From Haliotis asinina (Eukaryota > Mollusca > Gastropoda > Lepetellida > Haliotidae), in NCBI RefSeq assembly GCF_037392515.1, contig NC_090291.1:17077501-17141500 (forward strand): a stretch of DNA of 64,000 bases. Direction: 5' to 3'. The translations under genes were made by a program, and so were the position numbers. Below, one piece after another: positions 1 through 12,845 of this stretch. How positions within the stretch are numbered: the first letter of the stretch is position 1; every line of letters starts with the position of its first letter. The notes under the pieces are model-generated. The model made no database searches. It saw only the letters and a program-made list of their open reading frames with translations, and was not told the DNA's origin.

Positions 1-57
1 CCTGTTATGACAAGCATGGGATACTGAAGATCAGTTCTGACCCAGATCGTCATGGGG
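1..57 (-). repeat. SINE family S1, 5' end fragment
   Basis: The reverse complement matches the head of the S1 consensus seen complete at 55553-55832 (CCCATGCTTGTCATAAC-like block). The rest of the element lies outside the window. Confidence 0.6.
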
Positions 58-1506
<1,449 letters not shown>

Positions 1507-1629
1507 AAATACTTTGCGTATATGTTTTTGACACACAGATTCTGATCTAAATTTACAGCAACATCTAGAAAAACAATAAATTTTGAAATGATGCAGGATT
1601 GTAATGAAAATTTTGTGCGTAAAAGATTT

Positions 1630-1792
1630 GGACTTGGTTGACTCATGTCATCGGTTCCAAATTGTGCAGATTGATGCTCATGCTGTTGATCACTAGATTG
1701 TCTGGTCTTGACTCAATTATTTACAGACCACCACCATACAGCTGGAATATTGCTGAGGGCAGCATAAAACTAAACTCACTCACTCTCTCACT
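1630..1792 (+). repeat. SINE family S1, 3' part
   Basis: Contains the S1 middle block (GTTGATCACTAGATTGTCTG), the CCATACAGCTGGAATATTGC block and the terminal ACTCACTC tail. The head is missing, so this is a 5'-truncated copy. Confidence 0.8.
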
Positions 1793-2171
1793 GAAGCTGT
1801 TTTCAAAAGCATTTCACTTATATCACAGCATCATGCAATTTTGGGAATAAGTCTGAAGCTACGCAAATCTAAGAAGAGTCAGTAAGTAGGTCATGTTTCA
1901 TGTCCATACTAGACAAATCTAGTGGATAACAACTCCTTTGTTTTGTGAGTGCAATGTTTCCATTTAGGTCTGTATTGGAATGTCACAAAATGAATAACCT
2001 TGTCCATATTGTACTTCCCAACTTCTAAAATGCCACTGAAAGAAGATTCGATCCTGTTTTCAGTATTACAGTTATTCATGGCAAATCAGCTTAATGTAAG
2101 ACCAGAATGCTAAGTAAAGCATGGCAGAGATGTCAGAATTCTGACATAAAAATTTGCATCAGAAGGCGAGC

Positions 2172-2405
2172 AAGTGTGAGTATTGCACTCGGCAATATTC
2201 CAGCTATGTGGTGTCAGTCTGTAAGTAACAATCCAGTGCTCAGCAGCATGAGCATCGATCTGCATAATTGGGAACCAGTGACATGTGGCAACCTTGTCTG
2301 ACCACCTGATCCCATTAGTTGCCTCTTACGACAAGCATAGTTACCTTTTGTGGTAAGCATGGGTTGCTGAAGGCCTATTGTACCCCAGATCTTCATGGGT
2401 CTGCA
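2172..2405 (-). repeat. SINE family S1, nearly full length
   Basis: In reverse orientation it has the tail (GCAATATTCCAGCTATG), the core (GAGCATCGATCTGCATAATT) and the head (CATGGGTTGCTGAAGGCC). The CATGGGT segment is preceded by a short duplication of the head. Confidence 0.8.
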
Positions 2406-3438
2406 TCTGAAGGTCTATGGTTCGAATCCTAACACAGGGCTTAGAACTTTTACGGCCACTACAATGCCAGGTCATATAATTTTGAAAAACAATAAATGGC
2501 ATAGTCATACAAATCATTCAGTCCCTCACAAACCTACATACACACTTGCATATACAGGGCTACATATTAACATTATTAATATTAATTTACATCTTTATAA
2601 ACAAGAGACCAGCAGCTGCTGTTTGCATTCAATCTACAAAAAAGTTTTAAGCTGCCATCAACTTCCTTGATGATTAAAAGAGTCAAGTTTCAAGCATCCA
2701 TCATCAAAACAATAGTTACCATTGTTAATAAATTCTAAGAAAACTACCTCTAATGAATCATAGCCACAGTAATCTGTCTGTGTTTCCCATGAAAGCAATC
2801 TTCAAAACTTCCGACTGAAGTCCTCTTAACTGTCAATTACACATAGCCAGTTATCAAGATAACATACCATCAATCAGCATCTAGGTCGTGGGCTTGCAAA
2901 GACAGGAAAACATCTTTTTCAACAAACAGCCATTTCCAGAGACAAAAAAAATGTGTGTACAACTACTGTTGAAAACTTCTGGTGAAAATCTGGCGATTGT
3001 GTGATTATAGCCGCAACACAGGATTAGGGCAATGAAGTAATAGAGATATATTAATTCAAGAAGTCAATACCATCTAAATAGTGAGTTTCATTTTATTTCC
3101 TATCCATTCAAGTCACCAACTACTCAACGTATGTTGATCTTGTTAATTGATGACATTCAAAAAAATCTTCTAACGAGCAGTGATAAGACACTCTCAATAT
3201 CAATATCATGACATCACAGGCACGATGTGTTGAGGTGTTTAGACACCTGTGTTTGGATTATCCTGAAATAATCATAGTCCATTTGGCATCATGTTGTTTC
3301 AAGAATTAAGCAGATGCTTCAAACTTGTCAACATTCCACCCAGCAAATGTCTCGTGTCAACTAAGTGTGATCAGAAGCGCATGAAAAGGACATGTTACAT
3401 TTGGTCCAGTCGGTGGCAGACAACATGCCACACGTTAC
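2406..3438. other. No gene recognised
   Basis: AT-rich noncoding stretch. A GGTTCGAATCC string at about 2418 resembles a tRNA B box, but no matching A box or tRNA fold is visible. Confidence 0.45.
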
Positions 3439-3439
3439 A

Positions 3440-3995
3440 GGAAGACAGGGGCGGAAGACAGGTGTCTACTGACGGCAGGAATACAGGTGCCTACTGACTG
3501 CAGGAAGACAGATGTCTCCTGGCTGCAAGAGGAATGGAGCCTACTGACTACAGGAAGACAGGTGCCTACTGACTGCAGGAATACAGGTGTTTCCTAACTG
3601 CAGGAAGAATGGAGCCTACAGACTGCAGAAAGGTATCTCCTGACTGCAGGAACACAGATGACTACTGACTGCAGGAAGACAGATGTCTCCTGGCTGCTAG
3701 AAGATAGGAATCTCCTGAGTGCAGGAAAACAGGAGATAGGTGCCTACTGATTGCAAGAAGACAGATGCCTACTGACTGCACGAAGACAGGTATCTCCTTG
3801 CTGCTGGAAGACAGGTGCCTACTGACTGCAGGAAGACAGGTGTCTCCTGGCTGCTAGAAGACAGGAATCTCCTGACTGCAGGAAGATAGATGTCTCCTGG
3901 CTGCTAGAAGACAGGTATCTCCTGACTGCAGGAAGAGAAATGTCTCCTGGCTGCTAGAAGACAGGTATCTCCTGACTGCAGGAAGACAGGGGTCT
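3440..3995. repeat. Minisatellite, about 25-bp unit, degenerate
   Basis: About twenty diverged copies of a unit close to CTGACTGCAGGAAGACAGGT followed by GTCTC. Variants alternate between CTGACTGCAGG and CTGGCTGCTAG types, which suggests a two-unit higher-order pattern towards the right end. Not coding. Confidence 0.9.
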
Positions 3996-4104
3996 ACAAT
4001 GATTGGTAAAATGCAACTCATTTTATATGTTCTACTCAGAGTATCATTGTCTCCGGAATATATTATTATGGAAGGCATGCACTCACTGACCCACATCATT
4101 GGCA

Positions 4105-4268
4105 CACGTCTGGTGAATGAGTGAGTGAGTATGTGGTTGGGTTGGTATTCGACTGAGTTGATTCGTATGTGGATGGGTGGGTGGGTTGGTATGTGTAGGG
4201 ATGGGTTGGTATGTGGAAGGATGGGTTGGTAGGTGGATAAGTGGGTGGTCTGCATGTGGGTGGGTGGG
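4105..4268. repeat. GGGTTGGT-rich simple repeat
   Basis: Imperfect repeats of GGTTGGTATGTG and GGGTGGGTGGG, strongly purine-skewed on the + strand. Several G-runs could form a G-quadruplex. It begins in a GAGTGAGTGAGT run like the tail of the local SINEs. Confidence 0.75.
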
Positions 4269-4365
4269 CATGTTTAGTTTCACACCACAGGAATCGAACC
4301 TGGGTTTTTCAGCATGATAAGCTAATGCTTTAAGCTCTTGGCTAACATATCGCCTTAGCCTAGAT
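4268..4365 (-). repeat. tRNA-derived SINE (family S2), head region
   Basis: On the - strand there is a B box (GGTTCGATTCC) and, upstream, a plausible A box region near GTTAGCCAAGAGCTTAAAGC. The adjoining GTGTGAAACTAAAC resembles the S2 tail. It is a SINE head rather than a working tRNA gene because no cloverleaf closes. Confidence 0.55.
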
Positions 4366-4399
4366 GTGATTGCATCATCAGCTGTGTACAAGAGACTCA

Positions 4400-5448
4400 C
4401 TACTTACAGCTGGTTTGGGGGAACAAGAATTTGCTTTTATAATCATTGATGTTTCAGATTTGGTCTGATATTGTCTTACTGACAGGTGATGTGCCTGATT
4501 ACAGGTAACGTGTTGTCGACTGGTCTGGTGTGGCACGACATTGGACACTAAACATCATTTCATGCAGTGCTGTCTTGTCACGCATAAAGATGTACACAAA
4601 CTGACATAATATCTCTTTCAGTAGTGATCCTTACCTTTGAGTAGCACTGAGCTCCAGATAAGATTTAGCTCATGTGGGTTTAGTACCTACTGGGTTTTTG
4701 CTTTTTTGTTTGGTGTGGGTATTATGAATGTTGAGTTGGCATTTCATTTTATGTTACCCACTGCTTTCAAATGTGTGGGCATTTCAGCGATTTAATTCAG
4801 CTAAGTATATATCAAAGAGTATGTGTACTAAGTGTGTATGTACAGCCTTATGTCAACTTAAACTTAAAACCAACTTAAATATTATAGAAATGGTTATATT
4901 GACAGTGCAACACTAGTCTTATACAACTTGACAGCAATCAATGTTTTTTTCCATTATGCAAGCAATCTTTATAAATATATTAAATGATTTGAAATTTTTG
5001 ACTATCTAACATTTTAAATGTTTAATTGGTATGCAACAATTATTTTTTAGCGCATAACTGGAAATTTTCTATGACACTACACAGTTTATCTGAACCTCTG
5101 GTATGATATATTGCTTCAGGTAAATGCTATCCATCACGATACTGCAGCCAATAGTTAATCAAACCGGTTCAGACAAAACAGAGTTGAGTGCTAGACAGCT
5201 AGATTTTCAGTTGCTTTATTTATTGGTTTTTACTTAACAAGATTCAGCTGTATGTATCCACCAAACTGCCAGCTCACATACGTAGAGTAAATAGAAAAGA
5301 GCTAAGCAGTATGGCTTTCTGCTGCTTGTAGCAATTTCCCAGTAATATCACTGCGAGGAAAACGAGAAATTGGATTCACACATTATACCTTGGCAGGGAT
5401 TCAAACCCTATCCCTTATCATCATGACAAGCAAATGGGACACCTGCAG
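4400..5448. other. No gene recognised
   Basis: AT-rich noncoding sequence with no supported exon. Around 5390-5440 there is a short S2-like remnant (GATTCAAACCCTATC). Confidence 0.4.
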
Positions 5449-5760
5449 TTTACGGGTCCCTGTCTTTGGTAGGCACCCGGAAATAGAAATGTATTCTATA
5501 GTAACGTGCGCATTGGGTAATTGTATATCGTTATGTTAAAAAATGAATAAACACTGCAACTGACAATACCATAACATAATACTGACCCTAAAATAATGTT
5601 GAGGAATGAAGGTCTTGAGTTGATTCTCAAACAAGCGGCCATAAAATAGCGGTAGTTATTCGCTGGAGTAAACAAAAAATGGCGTCAGCGTTAGTGCTCG
5701 TTTCGATGTAAATATGGCTTCTGCACATGCCTGTCACATACATTTCCTGGGACCCGTAAA
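5449..5760. mobile_element. Small TIR element (MITE-like), 312 bp
   Basis: Inverted ends TTTACGGGTCCC (5449-5460) and GGGACCCGTAAA (5749-5760) enclose about 290 bp. The bases just outside, CTGCAG on the left and GTGCAG on the right, could be a 6-bp target duplication with one mismatch. No coding capacity. The family is not recognised. Confidence 0.55.
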
Positions 5761-5816
5761 GTGCAGTTTACCTCAAGCAAACTTTACTTTAACCCCAGGT
5801 TACATAACTGACAGAG

Positions 5817-5957
5817 CAATGGGGTTGCCTAGTGGTTAAGGCATTAGCTCATCATGCTGAAGACCCAGGTTCGATTCTCCATAATGCGGGAAGCCTATTT
5901 TTGGGGTTCCCCGCCATGATACTGCTGAAAAAGTTCCATAAAGGTGGCGTAAAACTA
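5817..5957 (+). repeat. tRNA-derived SINE (S2), interrupted by a DNA transposon
   Basis: A-box-like TAGTGGTTAAGGC and B box GGTTCGATTCTCC are followed by the S2 body and GGTGGCGTAAAACTA. The expected tail resumes at 7085 (TACACTCATTCAC). The SINE was therefore split by the element at 5958-7084. Confidence 0.85.
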
Positions 5958-7084
5958 CAGTCAAACCCCGTTGTGTCGAACTCGTCGGGTCCAAGGGGAA
6001 AGTTCGACTTATCCGAGTGTTCTACACATCCGTCAGCACTGAAAAGACCAAGAACCAACACGACCCTGGTGCTTAACACATCGTTATTTTGCAGTAGGAT
6101 ACACATACGAAAAATATATCTTTGCAATAAACGTTTACGGCAGTATTGATCTTTAAATTACAACATATACAAATGTAAATCAATTCAATCACTTTATTCG
6201 TCATGGCAAATAAATATGCATACAAAAAGATAAGAACAAGAATAATTTAACAAACTCACAAGTGATCCCATTTAGTTGACTGCACTAATTCATTTTCAGT
6301 CGGTATAAAAGTTGTATAGTTCATACAAACGAAATAATAATGTACATACGTGTACATGTGGGGAATTTATCTCTTAAAAAATCCGAAATTACAGTCTCTT
6401 TGGCGTTCGGGCATGGCATCACATCCCCCCCGTGTCCTTCGCTGAATTGCTCTGCCATGTTACTAACCGTACTGGTTAAAAAAAATGATCCTACACCTTA
6501 AATACTAAACCAAAAACAAAACATCAATTTAGATAATCCAACTTCGTTTTCCTCACTTCTCATTTTGTATTTTCAAGGAAATCACATGACCGCTAACATA
6601 GACTGTCACATGACAACAACATGTGCCATTGTTTGTTTAGAGATATCCTGTCGGTCCGTGATCAACGTGTCACTGATAACAACTTAATTATGGTTAATTG
6701 TTTGAGTAAAGTTCAGTTGGTAAGTGTACTGACAATGTGTGTATAGATGCGTAGTTAAACATGTCACTTGATTGTTGAGTCCGTTAATCATTACTTTTGA
6801 TCTGTAGGTAGCACGTTTATGAGGATGACTTCCGATTGCGCGACTGAAGTTTTCAGTTGCAACAAGCAGCTTTGACAGTTCGAGACAAAAGGGTAAATTT
6901 GTACTTGTTAGAGCCTTTGGGGACCCTACAATGAGTTCGACACAACCGGGAATTCGACACATCTAGTTCGACACATCAGGGTAAAAATAATGATAAATAT
7001 AAGGAAATCGGCAGGGACCAAGATGTCAGTTCGACACATCTGAGAATTCGTCTCAACCGAGTTCGAGACAATGGGGTTCGACTG
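5958..7084. mobile_element. Pogo/Tigger-like nonautonomous DNA transposon
   Basis: The left end begins CAGTCAAACCCCGTTGTGTC and the right end closes with GACAATGGGGTTCGACTG. They are imperfect inverted ends rich in TTCGA words, flanked by TA on both sides (5956-5957, 7085-7086). Extended, diverged TTCGACACA repeats lie inside both ends. CAGT-starting ends with long subterminal inverted repeats and a TA target duplication fit the pogo/Tigger branch of Tc1-mariner. No transposase is visible in about 1.13 kb, so it is a deletion derivative or MITE. The superfamily is inferred from the ends only. Confidence 0.75.
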
Positions 7085-7100
7085 TACACTCATTCACTAT

Positions 7101-8584
7101 GACATAACTGACACACCGGTATATGTGACCAAAAGCTCCACATGAACACACGCTCGGTGATCTTTCTTACCTACAACAGCCTACACCTTGACACAGCACC
7201 TCACATACATACCACCACACATTTCTCATTTCCTCATGCACTCTGGAAACAGGCTTCCAAAATGAAGTTCACCTCTACATGAAGTAATCAGACCTGCAGT
7301 TGAGTCTGACATGTCTTTTTCTCAGCAAGAAAGCAGACACAAGTTTAATTTCTTGAAAATCTATCAAAAGTTTAAGTTGTCTGTAAAAAATCATTTCCAC
7401 TGGGGTGTTAGAGTATTTATCACTCACCCTATGGTGGTAGCAGCATAACTGATGTTATACAAGCCAGAATCGCACAATTGTCTTGGAATGGCTGTGCTGG
7501 TAGAATTAGACACCTGCACAGGATCATTGTTTTTATCAATGCCACTATCAACACTCTAAATGTATGGTTCAAGTTTGATTCCTGCTTTATGTTTGTGTGA
7601 AAGAATCAGCATCACTTTGACAAGCATTTCAGTTACATCAACATGTGTCACATTGAAGGTGAGTCTGAAGAGTTGCAGATATTTACTACTTGGTGATGAC
7701 AAGCCAAGTGACAAATTCAGGATGACAGAAATCATAGGCGGACCCAGGAATTTTCATCACACTCCATTTTTCATGCTGTTCCTTTAATTGCCATTCTGCC
7801 CTTGCAACAAACTTGGAAAACAAATGAATGATGACAGTTTCTCAAACAACTTTATTATTTGGTCTGTTGTTTTTATTGCACTCCGTGTTGCAGGGCACCA
7901 GATAATTTTTCAACATGAGGAGTACATACACCTTATTTTTTCAATATAAGAGTACTGGGAAAGGTTAAGAGCACATTTAGAGCATTGAATGGAATTTAAT
8001 AGTGTGTAAGTAATCTTGTGTTTCATTTCATATATGCACCACAACATTGCTACTTTCATGTAAACAGGTCAATAAACAAAAAAGCACTACTTTCTCAGAT
8101 AAATATGTCCGTAAATGATTCTAAGACCGTCCATCATTGCTGTGGTGCATATCTGCTACTTTTTCTAATTTTTTCCTACCATATTGTGCATATGTTTTAT
8201 CCGTACATACGCCTATACTGCCCTTATCTGGAGCCCTAGTGTTGGTTTGATACTTCTGTTCTCTATTAGTTTTTGTGTTCGACTGTGATTCATCAGTATA
8301 ATTTTGTCTCAAACGGAGTGTAGATCAATCAAGTTCCAAAACAAACTTCACAGCAAACAATCTGGTCTAAGCCCATCAAAGAAGTAAAAAGAATCAGTGA
8401 GCAGGGTCACACCTTTGGCTTTCTGGGACAGTAGGAGACAGCCATAATTTACCGGTATTACCTATAACAACATCAGACTATCAACAGGATGTAGAACTGC
8501 ATCACCTGAACAAAGTTCTCCAGGACAAACATCCAGGAAAGTTCCATTCAAGAGTGCTTCTACTTCAGGACAAAATGAGCGAGT
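7101..8584. other. No gene recognised
   Basis: Noncoding, AT-rich. Open frames at 7560-7787 and 8018-8239 show no recognisable domain or splice context. Confidence 0.4.
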
Positions 8585-8690
8585 GAGCTTTATTTTTCAG
8601 TTTTTACAATAATGCAGGAATAGCACAGCAATATCATGCCAGGCCTTTGTAAGATGACCAAACCACTAGGCTACCCCCACCCCTCCTTCA
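8585..8690 (-). repeat. tRNA-derived SINE (S2), diverged
   Basis: Read on the - strand: GTAGCCTAGTGGTTTGGTC (A-box region) leads to ATGATATTGCTGTGCTATT and then AAAGCTCACTCGCTC, the S2 order. The B-box region is deleted or decayed. Confidence 0.6.
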
Positions 8691-9257
8691 AGACAAAATG
8701 CCTTTGCATATTTCAGAAGTGCTAGTGACTAGCACTGCAATGCACTCCATCGTTTTTCACTTGCTCTCACTCAAAACCAATCTGTATTCTTACCACTCAG
8801 GTGACTGTTACCATGGAGGCTGTTGGGAGAAAACCCAAAGAAGACTCTACTAAATTCACAGATAACACATCTCAAACACATCACATTTATGAAGTCACAC
8901 AAATAATAAAACATAATGTGCAAAAACTTCTGATTCTTAAGTGATTTCATATGAAAAGAAAACTTCCAATTACGATGTCCTTTATCTCATACAGACAGTA
9001 TCTATTTTGTAGAATGTGTGCAATGTCAAATGGGGTGAGGACAGTGCCTCTCTGAAGAATGTGACCATAACTCTCGCACTTCTGAAAGACACTTTTCTTC
9101 CATCAAAAATTCCTTTCCCTGATCATGACAGTAAAGTGATCACAATCACAGATACTTGCAGTTAGATCAACACTATTTATTAAGAATATTACTTCGGCAA
9201 TATTACAGCCACACAAGACGACACACATAACACTAACATCAAGTTATCACTCTTCTG

Positions 9258-9425
9258 CAGCATGAAAAGACTGATTTGTTTGAGAGCCATTTTAGAAGTT
9301 AATGAATAAAAAGAAAGGTAAGACATTTCATGGGTGACAAATTATTTATCATTTTATGATGAATAACCTATCAAAGAAGTTGTCAGTCATAAAGTATACC
9401 TTTCTTTTTATGAAAAGACTGATTG
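9258..9425. repeat. Inverted repeat with flanking direct repeats
   Basis: Arms at 9307-9340 and 9380-9410 are imperfect inverted copies around AAAAAGAAAGGTA. ATGAAAAGACTGATT occurs directly repeated at about 9263 and 9411. This could be a small foldback element, but ends cannot be fixed. Confidence 0.45.
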
Positions 9426-9588
9426 GTGAATCATTACATAAAACATTCATAGCTGATAAGACTGATTTACTTTCTATTTCCTAATGGAGAGTTCACCCGC
9501 ACTACTATCTTCTCTTTGGGATGCATGCTCTACTGGTCTATCAGTTTTTCTCTTCCTCTGAAGGTGCCAGATTGTATTGTCTGTTTGA

Positions 9589-9984
9589 AGAGAAAACATC
9601 CCGATGAATTTCACTTTGAACAAAAAGGTAAATCAAATCAAGTAAAAGTGAAATTGCAAATCCTCACAAATTTTGCCTTGCCACCCGAACATTACTTGAA
9701 ACTCTTAGAACAAGTTGGTTTGGTCTAAGATAGCACTCATCACGTACCACACGTGCATTTGTTTCCCTGTTTCAACTACTGCACTTACCCCCTTGTAATA
9801 CTAACCAATAATAGCAATTTGAAACTATGATCTTTTGTTAAACAACTTTTATCATAATTTGAAAAAAATTATGAGAATTATTTGTTCACTTGGAAGTGTG
9901 AAATTATGAGGATTTGCAATCTTAATTTCGCTATATTTGATTAACTTTTTTATTTCAAGTGAAATTCATCGGTACCTTTTCTCT
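9589..9984. repeat. Inverted repeat, about 85-bp arms
   Basis: The left arm (9589-9674) and right arm (9899-9984) share CCGATGAATTTCACTT and GATTGCAAATCCTCA-like blocks in opposite orientation, about 80 percent alike by eye, with about 220 bp between. An open frame at 9516-9728 runs through the left arm and is not considered a gene. Confidence 0.6.
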
Positions 9985-10193
9985 GTAAACGGAATATAGT
10001 TGAGTAACTATTAATGTTTAATCTGACTGGCTTTCAATGTGATACCTCACATCGGTAGTAACTGTTCAGACTAACTCACACCCTTGCTCCAAAGCTGTAC
10101 TGAAGACTTACACCCATGGATGTTCAGTAATTCTATCTTTCAAAGAGGCAAGTCTAGATAAACAGACAGTACATCTAAGGATCGATGCCAGTC

Positions 10194-10604
10194 TGTTAGA
10201 GGGATATTTAAATCATTCTTAGAAAATATTTTTTGAACTATTAACAATTACCTTAGAGACTTGTGCAAGTTTAACCAATGCTTAGTCTCTTTATTTAAAT
10301 CATTTTCATAGAAATTAATAATTCTTGTTAAACTGAAAAGGAGAGCCAGTGAGTTTGGAGATTCAGTACCTCAGTGAAATCTCCTGAAATCTAGATTTGT
10401 TTTACTTAGGGTTTAATCATTGCAGAAATGGATGCAGGGAAGGGAAAATAATGTGGCTCAGGGACTGTGAGACAGACTTGGAAGTGCTTAGCTTTGCTCC
10501 AAGGCTCTACCCAATTTTAGTCAAAACTGTTAGAGGAATACTTACATTTTTTTAAATAAATTATCATTTTAACTATTGATTATTGCCTTAGAGACTTGTG
10601 CAAG
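10194..10604 (+). repeat. Direct repeat pair of about 76 bp
   Basis: 10194-10269 and 10529-10604 align from TGTTAGAGG to CCTTAGAGACTTGTGCAAG. They are diverged copies separated by 259 bp. Confidence 0.65.
10432..10480 (+). repeat. Solitary unit related to the 12.8-13.7 kb minisatellite
   Basis: GGGAAAATAATGTGGCTCAG followed by GGACTGTGAGACAGAC matches the unit tandemly repeated at 12850-13740, about 2.4 kb away. Confidence 0.75.
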
Positions 10605-10770
10605 AAACTGACAGAAATTGTAATCCTGCCTGGCTGGCACTACAGTCTGTCACTGCAAAGCCCAAAATACATGTGGACGTGGTTCCAATTATCAGACCCT
10701 ACCCAGTTCATATTTGCAAATATTCAGTAAACACCTAACTTTACATTTAGTCCTCCAACACAGTTTTCAG

Positions 10771-10832
10771 TAGACTGTCTCAAAGTCCCTGGACCACATT
10801 ATTTTCCCTTCCAGCAAGCCCTCCCTGCAACG
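10771..10832 (-). repeat. Inverted solitary unit of the same minisatellite family
   Basis: The reverse complement reads GCAGGGAGGGCTTGCTGG, AGGGAAAATAATGTGGTCCA and GGGACTTTGAGACAG, a diverged single unit of the array at 12850-13740. Confidence 0.75.
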
Positions 10833-11459
10833 CCAAAGCTTTATTCTATGCAAGTTTAGAATTTACCAGACTCTCAGGTATTTCTTGTTTTACAGATCCG
10901 CCAGTCATATCTTTTTCATCAAGAATAAGAAAAATAAAATTTTACCCTTCCCCACTAAGAAATCATATTAACCCCCCCCCCCACTTTTGCCTTCATGTTT
11001 TCCGGAGAGGAAAAATATTTCCTTAAAACAAGAAATAGAAATCGGTCTGGTCTTATTATACAAATTCAGGGACTAAGAGCTAGTCTAGGATTTCAGTTCG
11101 AGCCTACTCATCTAGCTACCAATTCAGTATGGTGATTAGATGTTATCAAACCCATATCATTACAGAAGTACATGCCGATATAAATTAGGTATTAGCGTGC
11201 ATGCCCTAAAGGCAGCTCTTTACGATACATTACTTTATTATTGAAACATGATTCATGCCTGATTGAAAAGCTCATCTGAACATCTAAATGTCTTAATTAG
11301 ATTCACAGCCATTTGATAGGACTGGTTATAGTTTATTGAAGCTATTACGTGATGTGGTATTTTATTATGTTCAAATTTGTTTTGCTGACTGTATACACAT
11401 GCTGAAATGTGGATGTGTGTGTACCATCGATATATGTGAGAGTGTCTGTGGATTATATA

Positions 11460-12654
11460 CTCATGGAAAAATTTAAGGGAACGCATGAAATAGCTGTGAC
11501 TTTTAATCTTTGAATCAGTAAGAGAAAAGTTCATGCAGATGTAAAGGCTTATGTCAAGTGATGAAAATCAATATCAGGTGTGTCCCCCATGTCTCTGGAG
11601 AACTGCTTGGCATCGCCGTGGCATGCTGCGAATGAGTGTACGGATGGTACCAATCGGAATTCTAAGCCATTCTTCCCGGAGAGCCACGAAAAGTTCATCC
11701 AAATTGTTGGGTTGAACAGGTCTGTCCCAAACATTGCAGCCAAGAACATCCCAAAGGTGTTCGATGGGGTTAAGGTCAGGACTTTTAGCTGGCCATTGCA
11801 ACAACCAGACACCTGCAGCCCTCAGTCTGTCCCGACAAACATGAGCGATGTGAGGGCGGGCATTGTCATGCTGGAACTCAAACATTCGACCTGCTGTACG
11901 CGCAAAGTGGATCACAATCGGGTTCAAGATCTCATCACGATATCGTACACCTTTTATCCTGCCATCAACACGCACAAGATCTGTTTTGTGGTTAAAGGTA
12001 AACCTGCCCCACACCATAACAGAGCCCCCTCCATAACGATCATGCTGTTTGATGGTGCAGGCACTGTGGCGCTCCCCAACGCGACGACGGCTTTTTAGAC
12101 CAGCTGATTTAAGACGATTACACACTGTACCTGAAGAAATTCTGATGTATGTTCTTCGCCTGAATTCCGTATTGATTTTGGAGGAGGATTTGAACCTGTC
12201 TCTCAGAGCAATAAGGCGTAGGGTCCAGTCATCTTGTGGGGTGGTTTTCTTTTTCTGCCCCCGACCACGCCTCAGTTTAACGTCACCAGTCGCTCTATAG
12301 AGATTCCAAAGTCTGGATATCACACTAACGGACATGTGAAAAGTTGTTGCAACCTGTCATAATGAGCTTCCACCATTAACCATGCCAACTGCCTCCCATT
12401 TCTGTGCCAAAGTTATGTACTGTCTCGCCATGTTAACAATGTTTTTAAACGTAGTGTTTGACAGTGCACATACATGTAACGTGTAAATCTATGTGCACTT
12501 TACTTCAGAAGCATGTAGTGCACGTACATGGAAAGCATTATGGTGAGTTTGAGTGAACTGCTCTTCACGAAAACGATAATATACGGCGCTGAAGTTAGTA
12601 AACAGAAATTTTGAATTGCCCTAAGAAACGTGTTCCCTTAAATTTTTCCATGAG
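11460..12654 (-). mobile_element. Tc1-like DNA transposon (DD34E), defective
   Basis: Terminal inverted repeats beginning CTCATGGAAAAATTTAAGGG lie at 11460 and, inverted, at 12654. They are identical over at least 25 bp and are flanked by TA at 11458-11459 and 12655-12656. The 1195-bp element encodes a broken Tc1-type transposase on the - strand. Length and TA target site fit Tc1/mariner. Confidence 0.93.
11574..12431 (-). pseudogene. Tc1-like transposase pseudogene
   Basis: The likely original start is the ATG at 12431 (MARQYITLAQKWEAVGMVNG). An in-frame TGA at 12359-12357 interrupts it after codon 24; a CGA to TGA change is the simplest cause. The frame is then open from 12335 to 11574 (253 codons). 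It has the helix-turn-helix region (SVSVISRLWNLYRATG), the arginine-rich linker, GGGSVMVWG, the second catalytic Asp in HDNARPH and the catalytic Glu in SPDLNPIEHLWD, exactly 34 residues later. Between the linker and GERHSACTIKQHDR the segment that should carry the first catalytic Asp is missing, so an internal in-frame deletion also occurred. No activity is expected. Confidence 0.93.
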
Positions 12655-12845
12655 TATATATTTGTCAAAATTTATGCTGCTTTCACAGTGCTAGAGATAC
12701 TATGCTGCAGGCAGGAACAAACTCGACAAAAGCTTACATTCTGAATATATAATTTTGATAGTAAGAAACATGCCCATCGTTCTTGAAAAGGAACCCCAGG
12801 GAGACAAGACATAAAGAACCTGGTGAAATCGAGACATACTTTATT

